Shown piece by piece: positions 37,353 to 45,436 of a DNA stretch of 64,000 bases. The translations under genes and the position numbers were made by a program. Below the pieces are notes generated by a model, which was not told where the DNA came from, did not search any database, and saw only the letters and a list, made by a program, of their open reading frames with translations. The stretch covers positions 1 to 64,000 of the forward strand of contig JARLJW010000098.1 in the NCBI GenBank assembly GCA_031290985.1, given 5' to 3'. Position 1 is the stretch's first letter. Each line of letters starts with the position of its first letter. The DNA is from Verrucomicrobiia bacterium. GTDB lineage: Bacteria > Verrucomicrobiota > Verrucomicrobiia > Limisphaerales > UBA11358.

Positions 37353-37622
37353 TTATTCTTCGGTCAAGTCGACGGGCTTCAATTTCATCTCGCCCGCGGC
37401 GTTTTTTTCCAGTTGTTGGATCTTCAATTCCGCCTCGGCCAGTTTTTCCTGGCAGATCTTGACCAGCTTGGCGCCTTCCTCATACCGGGCCAGCAATGCT
37501 TCGAGCGGCAAATCGTCAGATTCCATCGCTTCGACGACAGTTTCCAGCTTTTGCAACGCTTCCTCAAACGGCGGGTTTTTTGCGGGAGTGTTCTGTCCCG
37601 CGCCTTTGGTGTGGTTAGGCAC
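37353..37622 (-). CDS. xseB: Exodeoxyribonuclease VII small subunit
   Basis: 89 residues, the usual size. Core PPFEEALQKLETVVEAMESD then LPLEALLARYEEGAKLVKIC and QEKLAEAELKIQQLE form the helical XseB fold. It stabilises XseA in exonuclease VII, which degrades single-stranded DNA. It is upstream of dxs in the same orientation. The large subunit gene lies ~8 kb away at 45437-46786, so the two subunits are not in one operon. Confidence 0.93.
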   Translation of the reverse strand: MPNHTKGAGQNTPAKNPPFEEALQKLETVVEAMESDDLPLEALLARYEEGAKLVKICQEKLAEAELKIQQLEKNAAGEMKLKPVDLTEE

Positions 37623-37721
37623 GGCGTAATCATAAGGAATATTGCTTCACTAGTCCAGTTCACATTCATCTGGAAAAGCCGGCTTGCGTTTGGGGGGCGG
37701 CGGGGTGAAAATGCGAAGATA

Positions 37722-39935
37722 ATGAGGATCATTCCTGACTGTTCGAACGGCATGAAGTGTCTTTTGCTTTCGCTTTTGGGCGGAATATTTCTGCTGACCT
37801 CCGCCTTGGCCCAGAGCAACGTCAATGTCCGCGTCATGGCCGCCAACCTGAACGGCAACACGCAGAGCTACCAGCCGTTTGCGCTGCGTATTTTACAGGG
37901 GCTGAAGCCGGATGTGGTCGCCATCCAGGAATTCAATTACAGCAATAACACCCCCGCCGATTTTCGCTTCATGCTGGACACGGCGTTGGGAACGAACTTC
38001 GTTTATTACCGCGAGCCTTTTAACGGCAGCGGAAACATTCCCAACGGCATCATCAGCCGCTGGCCGATCGTCAGCGCCGGCTCGTGGGCGGATGCGCAAC
38101 AGTCCCAGCCCAACCGCGGTTTTGCCTGGGCGCAAATCCAGTTGCCCGGGACCAATTCCCTGTATGTCGTCAGCGTGCATCTGCTGACGAGCAGCGCCAG
38201 CGCGCGGTCCGCCGAGGCCGCGGCCCTGAAAACCTTGATCCAATCCAATTTTCCCACGAATGCCTGGGTGGTCCTGGCCGGCGATTTCAACACCGACAGC
38301 CGGACGGAATCCACCACCATGACCACCTGTGACAGCTACCTCAGCGATTTTCCCGTGCCGGTGGATAACCTCGGCAATTCCTTCACCAGCCAGAACCGCA
38401 ACCATCCGCATGATTACGTCCTGCCCAGTTTCGCCCTCACCAATTTTGAAACCGCAACCGTGCTGCCATCGCAGGCGTTCCCGAACGGGCTGGTGTTTGA
38501 TTCCACCGTCTATACGCCGTTGAGCGATGTCGCGCCGGTGCAGTTTGCCGATTCCACCAACGCCCAGCACATGGCGGTGATGAAGGATTTTTCGATTCCC
38601 GCCGGCCCGGCCACCAATCCGCCGGCCATCGCCGCGCAGCCGTCGGGCCAGACGAACGCCGTGGGCACAACGATTTCATTTAGCGTCACCGCCACCGGCA
38701 GCGGCACGTTGAACTACCAATGGCTGTTCAACGGCGCGAACCTTGCCGGGGCGGCGTCCAATCCCTTGGTGATTCCCGGCGCACAACTGACGAATAATGG
38801 AAATTACTCGGTGGTGGTCACGAATCTGTTCGGCAGCGCGACCAGTTCCATTGCCGTGCTGCTGCTCACGAACGCGCCGCCGGCCATCGTGACGCCACCG
38901 CAGGGCCAGTCGGTCCTGGCCGGTCAGGGCGCGACCTTCAGCGTCACCGCCAGCGGCACGCCGCTCTTGAATTATCAGTGGCTGTTCAACGGCACGAACC
39001 TGTCCGGGGCGACGACGAATCCGCTGGTGCTGGTGAATGTGCAGCCGGCGAACAGCGGAAATTATTCCGTCATCGTCAGCAATTTTGCCGGCAGCGTGAC
39101 CAGTGCGCCGGCGGCGCTGGCGATCATTTTCACCAACCCCGTGGTTTTCGCGCAGTGGAATTTCAACAGCGTATCGCCGGATAGCAGCACTTCCACCGGT
39201 TCGACCGTGCCCTCCATTGGGAGCGGCACGGCGTCACTGGTTGGCGGAGCCACGGCCAGTTTTGCCGGCGGGGATGCCGCGTACGATCCGGCCGGCAGCA
39301 CGGACAATTCCGGTTGGAACACAGCGACGTATCCGGCCCAGGGAACGGGCAACAAGACGCGCGGTGTGCAATTCGCCGTCAGCACCGCCGGCAAGCAAAA
39401 CATCGTCATTAGCTGGACTTCGCAATCCAGCAGCACGGGCGGCAAGTACGGGCGGTTGCAATATTCAACCAATGGCGTTGATTTTGTGGATTTCCCGGCG
39501 CCGTTCATCAACGGCACGACTTATACGGTGAAGACCAACAGTCTGGCCGGGGTTTCCGGCGTCAACAACAACGCCAATTTCGCATTCCGTTTCGTGGCGG
39601 AATTTGAAAGCACCGCCATCGGCACGGGCAATGCCAATTATGTCGCCGCCGGCACAACTTACGGAACGTCGGGCACGATGCGCTATGACATGGTCACCGT
39701 GTCCGGCACGTCCTTCGTCGTCGCCGGGCCGGCGGTGTTGATGTCGCCGGCCGTGGGCGGCGGGCAATTTGCATTCACCGTCACAGGCAGCGTCGGGGCG
39801 AATTACGTGGTGCAAAGTTCCACCAACCTGTCAGCGACGAACTGGGTGCCGCTTTTGACCAACACTCCGCCGTTTCCGTTTGGCGAAACGAACCTCTCCG
39901 CGCCGCAAAAATTCTACCGGGCGGTTGCGCAGTGA
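37722..39935 (+). CDS. Secreted EEP-type nuclease/phosphatase with Ig-like repeats
   Basis: 737 residues. A signal peptide (LLSLLGGIFLLTSALAQ) is followed by an endonuclease/exonuclease/phosphatase domain (about 35-285): VRVMAANLNG, KPDVVAIQEFNY, GIISRWPIV, VVSVHLLTSSASARS, AWVVLAGDFNTDSRTE, HPHDYVLPS. Two Ig-like domains follow, each with NYQWLFNG and GNYSV. A beta-sandwich comes next, and a C-terminal strand region (NYVVQSSTNLSATNWVPLLT) typical of verrucomicrobial secreted proteins. It may act on extracellular DNA or phospholipids. An ATG ten codons in (37752) is an alternative start. Confidence 0.85.
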   Translation: MRIIPDCSNGMKCLLLSLLGGIFLLTSALAQSNVNVRVMAANLNGNTQSYQPFALRILQGLKPDVVAIQEFNYSNNTPADFRFMLDTALGTNFVYYREPFNGSGNIPNGIISRWPIVSAGSWADAQQSQPNRGFAWAQIQLPGTNSLYVVSVHLLTSSASARSAEAAALKTLIQSNFPTNAWVVLAGDFNTDSRTESTTMTTCDSYLSDFPVPVDNLGNSFTSQNRNHPHDYVLPSFALTNFETATVLPSQAFPNGLVFDSTVYTPLSDVAPVQFADSTNAQHMAVMKDFSIPAGPATNPPAIAAQPSGQTNAVGTTISFSVTATGSGTLNYQWLFNGANLAGAASNPLVIPGAQLTNNGNYSVVVTNLFGSATSSIAVLLLTNAPPAIVTPPQGQSVLAGQGATFSVTASGTPLLNYQWLFNGTNLSGATTNPLVLVNVQPANSGNYSVIVSNFAGSVTSAPAALAIIFTNPVVFAQWNFNSVSPDSSTSTGSTVPSIGSGTASLVGGATASFAGGDAAYDPAGSTDNSGWNTATYPAQGTGNKTRGVQFAVSTAGKQNIVISWTSQSSSTGGKYGRLQYSTNGVDFVDFPAPFINGTTYTVKTNSLAGVSGVNNNANFAFRFVAEFESTAIGTGNANYVAAGTTYGTSGTMRYDMVTVSGTSFVVAGPAVLMSPAVGGGQFAFTVTGSVGANYVVQSSTNLSATNWVPLLTNTPPFPFGETNLSAPQKFYRAVAQ

Positions 39936-40147
39936 GCGGGGCGCGGCCCGGAATGAGCGGCGGCCGGGCCTCGCCGCATGGAGGAAATGGCGAGTCTGCC
40001 GGCAGGCTTTTCACCGGCGCCAACGGCGGCGTTGCCGGCAACGTTTTTATAGTAAGCAAATATTCTTGACTGGCTGGTCGAATCAAATATCTCTTATCTC
40101 AGCTTAACGGTCTCCTGTTCAGTCAAGACATGGAGCAAAAGGTTTTT

Positions 40148-40543
40148 ATGGATATGAAATCATACCGGCTTGCATTGGCGGAGGTTGCCTCATTGTCGGC
40201 GGGTCTCCTCCTGGTGGGCTGCGCCAGTACGGAAAACAGCCATACCAGCCCCTATCATCCCGGCCCGGTCGTGGGGCAGGCGGTGGGCACCGCGGCGGGC
40301 GTGGTGGCGGGCAATGTCGCCGGTGCCGGCGTTGGCGTGGTGGAAGGAGCCGTCAAAGGGGCGGCCGCGCCGTTCGATCCGAGCTACCACATGGTGCGCC
40401 ACTGGACCACGGAAACCACTTCGGACGGACGGGTCATTCAAGTGCCGGTGGATATTTTGGTGGACAAATACGGCCGCCCGGTGGCCATGCCGGCCCCGAC
40501 GGGCAATTCCCCGGTGTCACCCGCAAAGTCGTCCTCCCCCTAG
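40148..40543 (+). CDS. Small lipoprotein, first gene of LpoB cluster
   Basis: 131 residues with a lipobox (SLSAGLLLVGCAS) and a Gly/Val/Ala-rich stretch of about 30 residues (VVGQAVGTAAGVVAGNVAGA) like a small glycine-zipper membrane segment, then a short polar domain ending in Pro/Ser. Function unknown. AAAGG lies about 6 bases before this ATG; an in-frame ATG 18 bases upstream has no such site. TTGACT at 40066 may be part of the cluster promoter. It precedes the PEGA protein by 33 bases. Confidence 0.75.
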   Translation: MDMKSYRLALAEVASLSAGLLLVGCASTENSHTSPYHPGPVVGQAVGTAAGVVAGNVAGAGVGVVEGAVKGAAAPFDPSYHMVRHWTTETTSDGRVIQVPVDILVDKYGRPVAMPAPTGNSPVSPAKSSSP

Positions 40544-40576
40544 CCGGAGCAGCGGTTTTCCCCCCCCGGAGAATTT

Positions 40577-41794
40577 ATGAAAAAAATCATTCATGCCTGT
40601 TTGCTTGCGGCGCTGGCGGCGGTTTTACCCGTTGCCCTCCACGCCCAAAATAATCCGATTGAAACGGATGCCAACCTCAAGGACAGCACGACGCACGTCG
40701 TGGTCGAGCGCAAGGTGATCGAGACCACCAAGACCTATCAGCAGGATACCCCGCGCGAGGGGCAGCGCAAAATCGCCATCATCGTGCAAAACCGCGCCGC
40801 GGCCGGGTTGAATGAAAAAGTTCCGGTGCTGGAAGACCTGGTGGCCAGCCGGGTGGCGGGCAAGGGCTTTGCGGTCATCTCGCGGGACGATGTCACGCGG
40901 TCGATGAAGAATTACGCCAACGGCAAGGACCCCAACGGTGAGCTGGGGGCAATGGACCGTTCGCTGGAGGATAACAGTTCCGCGCTGCGGCTGGCTCAGA
41001 ACCTGGGCGCGGACTATGTCCTGGTGCCTTCCATTGTCAGCCTCGGCACGGAGAAGAAGAATTACAACGGCAACGGCATCAGCACGCTCAACATCACGCA
41101 CCGGCTCCGGGTGAGCTATAAAATCGTGGAGGCGAACCAGGGCGGCGCGGTGAAGGGCGGGGCGTTCACCTCGGAGAAAAACATCCGGCAGACGGCGGAT
41201 TTGCAGACCGAAGACACCGACGTGATCAATGAACTGCTCGACGACGCGGCGGATCAACTGGCCGCGGCGATTGTGTCAAACGCGGCATCCCTGCCGGTGG
41301 AAGTGGCCAAGGCGGCGCTGGTCAATTTCAACGTGGCCTGCACGATGACCGACCCCCGCCAGCAGCCCATTTTGATTTCGGCCATTGGCATCACGGCGGA
41401 CAACAAGATCGTGACCACCAACCAGCCGGTTGCCGTCCAGGCGATGGATGTGACGGTGGAGCTGGATGGCGTGGCGCTCGGCTCCGCCCCCGGCACTTTG
41501 CAGGGCCGGCCCGGCCTCCATAAAATCCGCCTGTCGCGCGAGGGGTTTGACCCCTGGGAACGCACGATCAACGTTTACGAGGGGCAGAATCTGCGGGTGG
41601 CCCTGCAGATGAGCGAGGCCGGTTATGCGCGCTGGAAGGACACCACGGATTTTCTGGCCACGCTGGATGCGAACCGCAAACTCACGGATGCCGAGGTGAA
41701 ACGCATCGAGGGCATCGCCGAATTTTTCAAGAACAGCCATTACCGGGTGGACACCAAGGAAAACGTCCACGTTACTTATAAAAGCCTTTTTTGA
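40577..41794 (+). CDS. Exported protein with CsgG/LpoB-like N-half and PEGA-like domain
   Basis: 405 residues: signal peptide (LLAALAAVLPVALHAQ), then QRKIAIIVQNRAAAGLNEKV, PVLEDLVASRVAGKGFAVIS, RDDVTRSMKNY and LRLAQNLGADYVLVPSIVSL, the pattern of CsgG/LpoB-type proteins (loop, helix, 'gadyvl' strand). From about residue 290 there is a PEGA-like repeat: VTVELDGVALGSAPGTLQGR then PGLHKIRLSREGFDPWERTI. It ends in a short helical tail. No lipobox Cys is seen, so soluble periplasmic or peripherally attached. GGAG precedes the ATG. Probably an envelope scaffold; enzymatic activity is not suggested. Confidence 0.8.
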   Translation: MKKIIHACLLAALAAVLPVALHAQNNPIETDANLKDSTTHVVVERKVIETTKTYQQDTPREGQRKIAIIVQNRAAAGLNEKVPVLEDLVASRVAGKGFAVISRDDVTRSMKNYANGKDPNGELGAMDRSLEDNSSALRLAQNLGADYVLVPSIVSLGTEKKNYNGNGISTLNITHRLRVSYKIVEANQGGAVKGGAFTSEKNIRQTADLQTEDTDVINELLDDAADQLAAAIVSNAASLPVEVAKAALVNFNVACTMTDPRQQPILISAIGITADNKIVTTNQPVAVQAMDVTVELDGVALGSAPGTLQGRPGLHKIRLSREGFDPWERTINVYEGQNLRVALQMSEAGYARWKDTTDFLATLDANRKLTDAEVKRIEGIAEFFKNSHYRVDTKENVHVTYKSLF

Positions 41795-41823
41795 TCCAGC
41801 AACAACCATATCACATCCTCACC

Positions 41824-42726
41824 ATGAAAATTCTCAGCCTCCGTAAAACCGGCCTGGTGCTTTTGGGCGCCCTGCTGTTGCCCCTGCTTGTGACCGCGCA
41901 GGACAAGGCCACCCTCGGGGTTTCGTCCATCAAACCCACGGCTTCGCTGGCGGACAGCACCCGGCCGGACAAAAAAATGGAACTGAACCGGATCGTGGAA
42001 TCGCTGGACAGCCAGTTGATCGACCGCATCAATGCCACCCGGAAGTTCGACGTGGTGGGCCGCAGCGACTTGAACGAGGTCATCAAGGAACAGGACCTGG
42101 GCGCTTCCGGCAATGTGGACGCCAAGACCGCCGCCAAGGCCGGCAAGCTCGCCGGCGCGAAATATCTGCTGGTGGCCACGGTGGATGATTTTCAAGACTA
42201 CGTTGAGAAGGCCACGTTTGAAGGCACGGGGCACACGGCCACCAAGCGGGTGTTCCGCTTCTCCATCATCGGGAAAATTTATGATTCCAGCACCGGCAAG
42301 CCGCTGGAGTCGGCCAATTTCCAGACCGGCAATGACGAGTTCAAACAGATCCAGCAGGAGCGCAATTACTCGGTCAAGGACGGTGAGCTGAGCGATGAAA
42401 TGATGGTGGCGGTTTCCCGGTCGCTGGCGGAAAAAATCGCCAACCGCGTGGCGGACGTGATCTTTCCGGCGAAAGTCATGGTGAAGCGCGATACGCAGGT
42501 CACCATCAACCGGGGTGAAGGCGCCGGGGTGGCGGTGGGCGACACCTTTAATGTTTTTGCGCTGGGCGAGGAGATGATCGACCCGGACACCAAGGAATCC
42601 CTGGGCCGGGAAGAAGTGAAGGTGGGCAAGGTCAAAATTTCGGAAGTCGACCCGAAATTTTCCAAGGCGGACATCCTCGAAGACACCGGCATCACCGCCG
42701 GCGCCGTGTTGCGTAAAGTCAAATAA
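41824..42726 (+). CDS. CsgG-like exported protein
   Basis: 300 residues with signal peptide (GLVLLGALLLPLLVTAQ) and a CsgG-type domain: LNRIVESLDSQLIDRINATR, KFDVVGRSDLNEVIKEQDLG, AKAGKLAGAKYLLVATVDDF, then a strand/helix part and a C-terminal region (VTINRGEGAGVAVGDTFNVF) resembling a flagellar-assembly or FlgT-type beta domain. Known CsgG-fold proteins act as outer-membrane secretion pores or as accessory lipoproteins; here no lipobox is present. It starts 29 bases after the PEGA protein and belongs to the same operon. Confidence 0.82.
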   Translation: MKILSLRKTGLVLLGALLLPLLVTAQDKATLGVSSIKPTASLADSTRPDKKMELNRIVESLDSQLIDRINATRKFDVVGRSDLNEVIKEQDLGASGNVDAKTAAKAGKLAGAKYLLVATVDDFQDYVEKATFEGTGHTATKRVFRFSIIGKIYDSSTGKPLESANFQTGNDEFKQIQQERNYSVKDGELSDEMMVAVSRSLAEKIANRVADVIFPAKVMVKRDTQVTINRGEGAGVAVGDTFNVFALGEEMIDPDTKESLGREEVKVGKVKISEVDPKFSKADILEDTGITAGAVLRKVK

Positions 42727-42765
42727 GGCTTCCGAACCGCCGTTAATTCAAATCAGAGGAAAAAA

Positions 42766-44211
42766 ATGAAATCGATTGGCAGCATGGGGTTGGCAACGGG
42801 CATCCGGCTGGGATTGCTCGCCACGGTGGCCGGTTTGCTGGGCACGGGGTGCCAAACCTATCAGCAGAAAAACAAGGTCATCGCTGATTGGCAGGCGGGC
42901 AACCTGGCCGCCGCCACGGCCGATGCCAAGGTTTTGGCGGACGCAAATGCCAACAACAAGGACGCCATCATCTGGCGTTTGGAGCAGGGGGCGGTGTTGC
43001 GGGCCGCCGGCAAGTATGACGACAGCAATCTGGCGTTCGACCAGGCGCAGGGGAAAATTGATGATTACGCCCAAAAAGCCAAGGTGCGGGTCGGGCAGGA
43101 AGCCGGCGCGCTGCTCTCCAACCAGGCCAATCTTGATTATGAAGGCCGGGCCTACGATGGCATCATGCTCAACACTTACAAGGCGCTGAATTACCTCGCG
43201 CTGGGCCAAACCGACAAGGCCCGCCCGGAGATCATCCATGCCTACCAACGGCAACAGGATGCCGTCGAAGCCAATAAAAAGCGGATCCAGGAAGCCCAGG
43301 ATGCCGCGGAAAAAAGCAAGGACAAGGCGGTCATTGAAAAGGCGCAGAACAACCAGGTTTTGCAGAACCAGTTGTCCACGACCACCGGCAATCTCACCCC
43401 GGTGAAAACCTATGCGGATTATGTCAATCCGTTCACGGTCTATCTGGACGGCCTGTTTTTCATGGCCAATGCCGCCGACGCCTCGGATTTGGAACGCGCC
43501 CACAAGTCGCTGGAGCGGGTTACGGCGTTTGCGGAGGACAATGATTATGTCAAACAGGATCTCGCGACGGTGGATGATCTGATCCGGGGCAAGCCGCTGC
43601 CGGCGCTGACTTATGTGATTTTCGAGACCGGCTGCGCGCCCGAACGCGGCCAGGTGCGCATCGACATCCCCATCATCGTTTCCAAGGTGTCTTATGTCGG
43701 GGCGGCGTTTCCGACGTTGAAGTTGAACGGCAACTATGCAAACCGCCTCACCGTCGCCACCAGCGGCACGAATGCCGCGACGGCCTTGGTGGCCAGCATT
43801 GACGGGGTGGTGGCGACGGATTTCAAAAATGAACTGCCGGTGATCATCACCAAAACCATAGTTTCAACCGTCACCAAGGCCGTGGCCGCCTACGCCATCA
43901 ATGACGCCGCCCGCCAGTCGGGTGGCGGTGATGTCGGGCTGGGCAACAACCTGGCCGGGTTGCTCACCCAGGCCGCCACCGCCGTTTATCAGATCGCCGT
44001 GAACATCGCGGATGAACGCACCTGGACGACCCTGCCCAAGGAATTCCAAGTTGCCCGCGTGCCGACCCCGGCGGACCGCAAAATTGATTTGACCACGCCG
44101 AATGGCATGAAAACATCAGTGACCATCGGTGAGGGCACGGTGAACGTGGTTTATGTCAAATCCATCACCGGCCAGACCCCGTTGCTGGTCAGTCAATTCA
44201 AGTTGAAATAA
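42766..44211 (+). CDS. COG3014-like lipoprotein with TPR-like repeats
   Basis: 481 residues. Lipobox VAGLLGTGCQT near residue 29. The first half is helical with TPR-like pairs: WQAGNLAAATADAKVLADAN, AIIWRLEQGAVLRAAGKYDD, YDGIMLNTYKALNYLALGQT, KARPEIIHAYQRQQDAVEAN. A mixed alpha/beta second half follows (YVIFETGCAPERGQVRIDIP ... LNGNYANRLTV). The plan matches COG3014, which to my knowledge is found beside LpoB and YcfL genes in some gammaproteobacteria, as here. Start codon MKSIGSM is preceded by AGAGGA. Probably part of an outer-membrane LpoB-associated complex. Confidence 0.8.
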   Translation: MKSIGSMGLATGIRLGLLATVAGLLGTGCQTYQQKNKVIADWQAGNLAAATADAKVLADANANNKDAIIWRLEQGAVLRAAGKYDDSNLAFDQAQGKIDDYAQKAKVRVGQEAGALLSNQANLDYEGRAYDGIMLNTYKALNYLALGQTDKARPEIIHAYQRQQDAVEANKKRIQEAQDAAEKSKDKAVIEKAQNNQVLQNQLSTTTGNLTPVKTYADYVNPFTVYLDGLFFMANAADASDLERAHKSLERVTAFAEDNDYVKQDLATVDDLIRGKPLPALTYVIFETGCAPERGQVRIDIPIIVSKVSYVGAAFPTLKLNGNYANRLTVATSGTNAATALVASIDGVVATDFKNELPVIITKTIVSTVTKAVAAYAINDAARQSGGGDVGLGNNLAGLLTQAATAVYQIAVNIADERTWTTLPKEFQVARVPTPADRKIDLTTPNGMKTSVTIGEGTVNVVYVKSITGQTPLLVSQFKLK

Positions 44212-44216
44212 AAAAA

Positions 44217-44630
44217 ATGAAAAGAACACTTTTGCTCTCCGTTGCCGCCGGCCTGTTGGCGCTGGCCGGCTGCACCACGGTCAATACGGTGGAAAACGCC
44301 CAGAAAGAAGGGCAGCGAAACATGATTTCCGACCAGCGGGTCATCACGGACACCAGTCTCGCCCGCAAGGTCGCGATTGTGGGCGTCAACTCGGCGATGA
44401 CGCCGGGCGGATTGCTCAAGGCGCAGGTGGAAATCGAAAACCACACCCATTCGACCCAGCATTTCCTCTATCATTTTGAATGGTTTGACGCCAACGGCAT
44501 GCAGGTCAACAACATCATTTCCGCCTCGGTTCCCGAACAGATCGAGGGCAAGGAAAGCAAATTTATCTACAGCGTCGCCCCCAATCCCGACTGCCGGGAT
44601 TTTCGTGTAAAATTCATCGAAGCCAATTGA
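44217..44630 (+). CDS. ycfL: YcfL-family (DUF1425) lipoprotein
   Basis: 137 residues. Lipobox LLALAGCTT, then RNMISDQRVITDTSLARKVA, VGVNSAMTPGGLLKAQVEIE, NHTHSTQHFLYHFEWFDANG, MQVNNIISASVPEQIEGKES, KFIYSVAPNPDCRDFRVKFI. The NHTHSTQHFLYHFEWFD-type centre is the YcfL/DUF1425 signature. E. coli YcfL is encoded next to LpoB, and so is this gene (16 bases upstream of lpoB). Small envelope lipoprotein of unknown exact function. Confidence 0.87.
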   Translation: MKRTLLLSVAAGLLALAGCTTVNTVENAQKEGQRNMISDQRVITDTSLARKVAIVGVNSAMTPGGLLKAQVEIENHTHSTQHFLYHFEWFDANGMQVNNIISASVPEQIEGKESKFIYSVAPNPDCRDFRVKFIEAN

Positions 44631-44646
44631 TCATCCATCGCAACAT

Positions 44647-45219
44647 ATGAAAACCAAACTCATCCTCCTCCCGCTCCTCGCCGCTGTGCCGGCATTTTTC
44701 ACCGGCTGCGCCACCGACGCCCATTATGTCCAGACCGGCGACAAGGAACAGATTGTCAGCCTGGGGCAGATCAACATCCAGGACTACGCCACCGCCGCCA
44801 ACGACGCCATCAAGGATCTGCTGGCTTCCGGCGCGCTCGACCATGTGGCCAATCCGCCGGCGCTGCTGGAGCTGAGCCGCATTGTCAACAACACCAGCCA
44901 GCAGGTCGACACCGACCTGCTGACCAAAAAAATCAGCATCGCGCTGCTGCAAAGCGGCAAGGCCGTGACCAAGAGCGTTGATGCGAAGGCCACCGGCTTG
45001 CAGCAGGAAAATGAATTCTTGAACGATCAGAAGTCCACCCGCCTGCCGGACTTCACGTTGTCGGGTAAAATCATTGAAACGGTTGACCGGGCCGGCAGCA
45101 CCCGCCGGACCACCTACAGCTTCCAGCTTTCCCTGAATGACACCAAGGCCGGCGTCCAGGTGTGGGAAGGTGAAAAAGAGATCGGCAAGCAGGGCACCCG
45201 CTCCTCGGTGGGCTTCTGA
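44647..45219 (+). CDS. lpoB: LpoB-type penicillin-binding protein activator
   Basis: 190 residues (E. coli LpoB ~213). Lipobox AFFTGCAT, then the core: INIQDYATAANDAIKDLLAS, LLELSRIVNNTSQQVDTDLL, TKKISIALLQSGKAVTKSVD, RLPDFTLSGKIIETVDRAGS, TTYSFQLSLNDTKAGVQVWE, and GEKEIGKQGTRSSVGF. LpoB reaches from the outer membrane through the periplasm to activate PBP1b. E. coli has a long Pro-rich linker after the lipobox; here it is short, so reach to the PBP may differ. Last gene of the cluster. Confidence 0.87.
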   Translation: MKTKLILLPLLAAVPAFFTGCATDAHYVQTGDKEQIVSLGQINIQDYATAANDAIKDLLASGALDHVANPPALLELSRIVNNTSQQVDTDLLTKKISIALLQSGKAVTKSVDAKATGLQQENEFLNDQKSTRLPDFTLSGKIIETVDRAGSTRRTTYSFQLSLNDTKAGVQVWEGEKEIGKQGTRSSVGF

Positions 45220-45235
45220 GCCGGAAGTTTTTGAA

Positions 45236-45417
45236 TTAGAGCGGTTAAGGAAAAACTGCGGCCATTCGGAGCGAGGATTTTTGGGTTTTGGCGAGGCTTT
45301 GGCGAAGGAGCGGGTTTGCATAACCCCGTGACTGAGCCGAAACGAAGCCAAAACCCAAAAAGACCGCCCTCACTCTTTCCCAGCCGAAGGGCCACAGTTT
45401 TTATTTAACCGCTCTAA
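45236..45417. repeat. 182-bp imperfect palindrome (MITE-like or structured RNA)
   Basis: Ends TTAGAGCGGTTAA / TTAACCGCTCTAA are inverse. Inward matches continue: AAAAACTGCGGCC against GGCCACAGTTTTT, and TTTTTGGGTTTTGGC against GCCAAAACCCAAAAA. A small central hairpin GGGTT...AACCC follows. No open frame explains it. It lies between lpoB and xseA. Confidence 0.65.
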
Positions 45418-45436
45418 ACGCCAGCGCGGTGGAATT

